Assembly: GCA_016802295.1 (NCBI GenBank)
Contig: JAESIW010000065.1
Location: 1,116,001 to 1,180,000, forward strand
Source of the DNA: Brachionus rotundiformis
Taxonomy: Eukaryota > Rotifera > Eurotatoria > Ploima > Brachionidae
Reading direction: 5' to 3'
DNA: 64,000 bases
In this document: piece by piece, positions 61,583-64,000 of the stretch
Numbering within the stretch: the first letter of the stretch is position 1
Layout: every line of letters begins with the position of its first letter
The notes under the pieces: generated by a model
The model's input: only the letters and a program-made list of their open reading frames with translations
Database searches by the model: none
Told to the model about the DNA's origin: nothing
Program-made: the position numbers and the translations under genes

Positions 61583-63190
61583 TTACATCATTAAAAAAGG
61601 ATTTGTCGAATTTGTGTTTGTGGTCGAAGTTGGCGCTGCTGAGGAAAGATTCGGAAACAATGTGTTTGACTGGGGAAACGAACTACCATTAATTGATGAT
61701 GTTGGGACAATAGGCTGTGAAAATGGAGCCGGGATAAGCGGCGGAGTGTTGTTTGTTTGTTGAAAAATTGACTGTTGCTGTAATTGATTAATAGTTGGAG
61801 GCTTTTGATTGTTTTGTGCAGCCAAAAACGGGTTATTGAGCTGTCCACTTGATGCGCTGTTAGTCATTCCTCCACTGGTTGTAATTGTGCTTCCGAAAGG
61901 ATTTGTGCTTTTCGGACGCGCTGGTATTAAATTTTCCAAATTAACTAAAGCTGAATTCTCTCCCAAAAAACTCTCTGGTGTTTTTCTAGTTGGATTTGGT
62001 TTAGAATTCAAATTTTCTGCAAAAGGATCAAAATTGTCCGAAATTGGTTCTGAATTGCTCGTAGAAGCCTCCCAGGGATTTGTTGATGGTTTTGTGGAAG
62101 TGTTTGGTGTTGTACCGAAAAAGTCCTCAAATGGATCAGGATTTGGTTTAGTTTCAGCAGGTTTCGTGGCAAATAAATCTTCAGACTTGGATTCTGAAGC
62201 CCACGGATCTACTAAAGGCGGGTTTCCCGACCATGGATTTGATTTTGCTGGTGGAGGTGGTATCGGGGTCGGATTGGGTGTTGGTGTGGTCACCCATGGA
62301 TCGAAGTTATCTGATACAGCCCACGGATCTCCAGAGGACTTCGGAAATAAATCATCATTTAAACCATTTTTAGACTCTGCACTTTGCCATGGATCATCAC
62401 CAATATCTACCAAACCGGTTGGTTCGTTATCAGTTTTGGATTGCTCGAGTGCCAACTGCAGCTTAGCTTCGTCAGCTCTTTTTCTTTGAACGTCCTCTTC
62501 ATGCTCTTGCTGGCTTAGCATAATGGCCAATTTAAGCTGCAAGTCCTCTTCGTTGGAGTCTGATGGTCTAACAGCCTCTATATCTGGCGAAAGTCCTTGG
62601 CTATTTCGTGTTGCACCGCCATAAGGGTCATTGTAGCTTGAGCTAGCCCGTGTACCCGTACTCAAATGCCTTAAAGCAGCATTTCCAGTTGAATATACCA
62701 TTTTGTTGTCACTACTTATTGCCATTGCATTCTGAGCGAATCTCTCCCTGGCCTTGAATGCCTTAGCTCGTTCGGCTTTAAGCCTCTCATCATCTCTGAG
62801 TAATGCAACCAATTGCTTAGCCTTTTCTCTAACACTAAGTCCTTGGTCTTTTTGTTCTTCCACATATTGAAAATCTTTTAAAGTTTGAATAGCAACTATG
62901 TGCTCCTTACATTGTTGAGCCACTTTTTCATTTCCATTTTTGATCAAATAGTCCAACAAGACTAATGATTTGTAGACATGTCGCCAATTTTTGCCATGAT
63001 CATTTAATCGCTTCCATATCATGCGCATTACTTCGCCCAAAGCGACAATATTGTACGTAAGGTCGCTAATTTCGCCCATCAATGTAGAGGACGGACCCCA
63101 CGGATCATTCGATGTAGCATCGCGTACCTTTACCTCGGCCTCTGAATAATTTTTTACCATATTTTTTACTTGTCGTCGTAAAGTGGTCAT
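61583..63190 (-). CDS. epsin, clathrin adaptor
   Basis: Endocytic adaptor that binds PtdIns(4,5)P2, ubiquitin, clathrin/AP-2 and EH-domain proteins. Single uninterrupted exon, 535 aa. ENTH domain at about residues 12-140 (VKNYSEAEVKVRDATSNDPW, NWRHVYKSLVLLDYLIKNG, KDFQYVEEQKDQGLSVREKA). Two ubiquitin-interacting motifs at about 213-255 (EEDLQLKLAIMLSQQEHEED and EAKLQLALEQSK). A central run of DPW/NPW motifs for AP-2, a clathrin-box-like LVNLENLI, and three NPF motifs, the last at the very C-terminus (NPFLMM). The whole human-type layout is kept. The coding region is GC-richer than its neighbours. Which vertebrate paralogue (EPN1-3) it equals is not meaningful here. Confidence 0.96.
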   Translation of the reverse strand: MTTLRRQVKNMVKNYSEAEVKVRDATSNDPWGPSSTLMGEISDLTYNIVALGEVMRMIWKRLNDHGKNWRHVYKSLVLLDYLIKNGNEKVAQQCKEHIVAIQTLKDFQYVEEQKDQGLSVREKAKQLVALLRDDERLKAERAKAFKARERFAQNAMAISSDNKMVYSTGNAALRHLSTGTRASSSYNDPYGGATRNSQGLSPDIEAVRPSDSNEEDLQLKLAIMLSQQEHEEDVQRKRADEAKLQLALEQSKTDNEPTGLVDIGDDPWQSAESKNGLNDDLFPKSSGDPWAVSDNFDPWVTTPTPNPTPIPPPPAKSNPWSGNPPLVDPWASESKSEDLFATKPAETKPNPDPFEDFFGTTPNTSTKPSTNPWEASTSNSEPISDNFDPFAENLNSKPNPTRKTPESFLGENSALVNLENLIPARPKSTNPFGSTITTSGGMTNSASSGQLNNPFLAAQNNQKPPTINQLQQQSIFQQTNNTPPLIPAPFSQPIVPTSSINGSSFPQSNTLFPNLSSAAPTSTTNTNSTNPFLMM

Positions 63191-64000
63191 TTTTGATTAC
63201 TTTAGTAATATTTATTTATCTATTATTAAATCTGATCGAGCAAAAACAAGCTCCTTCAGAAAATAAAACACAAAAAGTTTAAAATCTTAAAAAAAAGAAA
63301 AGAATACATTAATTTTAAAAATAATTTAACTTAATGTAGGTTAATGTAATTTGTTTAGTCTTTAAAAATTTTTTTTTTTATAAATAGAAAAGCTTTATTA
63401 AAAAAAAAATTTTTTCGGCTTTTTTGTGGACAGTATTTCGAGTTAATCAATTAGACTTTTAAAGTCTTAAAATTTTAAGTAAATTTAATATTTTAAAATT
63501 AACGAAATTATAATTGACCTTTCATTGATATAAGAGCAAAGTCTAAAGAGATTCCTCAATTTAGATAAACTTTTTAATAAAACCAGTAAACCAGTACAAA
63601 ACCATTGCTTTTTTTTTAAATACCTAAATTAAAATCTAAAATTACTTTAAATAATAAACTTGTTTTAAAGAATTTAATGTTTTTAATAAATATGAATAAT
63701 TATTGTTGCGTAAGAAAGTCCTTTATGCCGATAATAAAATTATTAATCAGTATGTACTTGATTCGATTAATATTCTATAAATTAAGAGTTGATAAATAAC
63801 AAAGCATAAATTCTTATTAAAAATTGGTCACTGGGTGTGGGAAAAAAGTATACATGCCAGGCGTCCTAAACAACTTTCTGTAATTATGAAATTTTGTTAT
63901 ATAAATGTTAATTAAGGAAAAAAATTAGAAATATTTTTTCTAGTTTTCTCCTAAATGTCTTAAAAAAGTTAGGTAAATAAATTATATATGACGAATACAG
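63191..64000. other. upstream of epsin, nothing recognised
   Basis: AT-rich sequence with poly-A/T runs; epsin promoter presumably lies here. No exon seen to the window edge. Confidence 0.5.

Noticed and set aside
61809..62489. 226-codon plus-strand frame, Gly/Val/Phe-rich
   Set aside because: Antisense of the DPW/NPF region of epsin, whose minus-strand reading has clear motifs.
1..64000. CRISPR arrays, rRNA, prokaryotic operons
   Set aside because: No regularly spaced direct repeats or rRNA-like sequence; splicing and gene content are animal.

Overview
The window is AT-rich animal DNA (about three-quarters A+T by eye). Exons are compact, most introns are 45-100 bp with GT...AG ends, and a few introns are kilobase-sized. 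Gene content is metazoan: nicotinic receptor, integrin alpha, aminergic GPCR, ciliary dynein light intermediate chain, pericentrin-type PACT protein, ROGDI, TMEM170, epsin. The mix of very low GC, tiny introns and ciliary genes would suit a monogonont rotifer such as Brachionus; this is inference from base composition and gene style, and no marker gene settles it.

Layout. 1-3.3 kb: alpha-type nicotinic acetylcholine receptor subunit (+), first exon not found. 3.3-7.2 kb: intergenic, with a 163-bp TA-flanked MITE. 7.3-18.3 kb: complete integrin alpha gene (-) with an unusually long cytoplasmic tail. A histamine-H3-like GPCR (+) is nested in its last large intron, and a run of N inside the gene is flanked by two near-identical 219-bp copies, so that gap is probably an assembly artefact. 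18.3-23.3 kb: intergenic with unresolved coding-like islands. 23.3-36.9 kb: giant coiled-coil protein ending in a PACT domain (pericentrin/AKAP9/PLP type, -). A 0.9-kb divergent promoter carrying two X-box-like RFX sites separates it from DNALI1 (+, 37.9-38.8 kb).

38.9-44.2 kb: a small putatively acylated protein (+), a FASTK/RAP-like mitochondrial protein (-) and a syntaxin-8-like SNARE (+). 46.9-50.7 kb: coiled-coil protein (+) with an apparent 1-nt frameshift near its C-terminus. 51.1-57.1 kb: two tandem single-pass membrane protein genes (+) whose middle 949 bp look identical at DNA level while both protein ends are unrelated. Between them lie a defective LINE, a perfect hairpin and an AP-1-like palindrome. 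57.4-63.2 kb: ROGDI (+), then a minus-strand run of ADPRM, TMEM170, a C18orf32-type UPF0729 protein and epsin.

There is no single pathway. Themes are cholinergic/aminergic signalling, cell-matrix adhesion, centrosome/cilium (PACT protein and DNALI1 sharing one promoter region) and endosomal/V-ATPase traffic (STX8, ROGDI, epsin). The most unusual items are the conversion-like twin genes, the integrin tail and the nested receptor.
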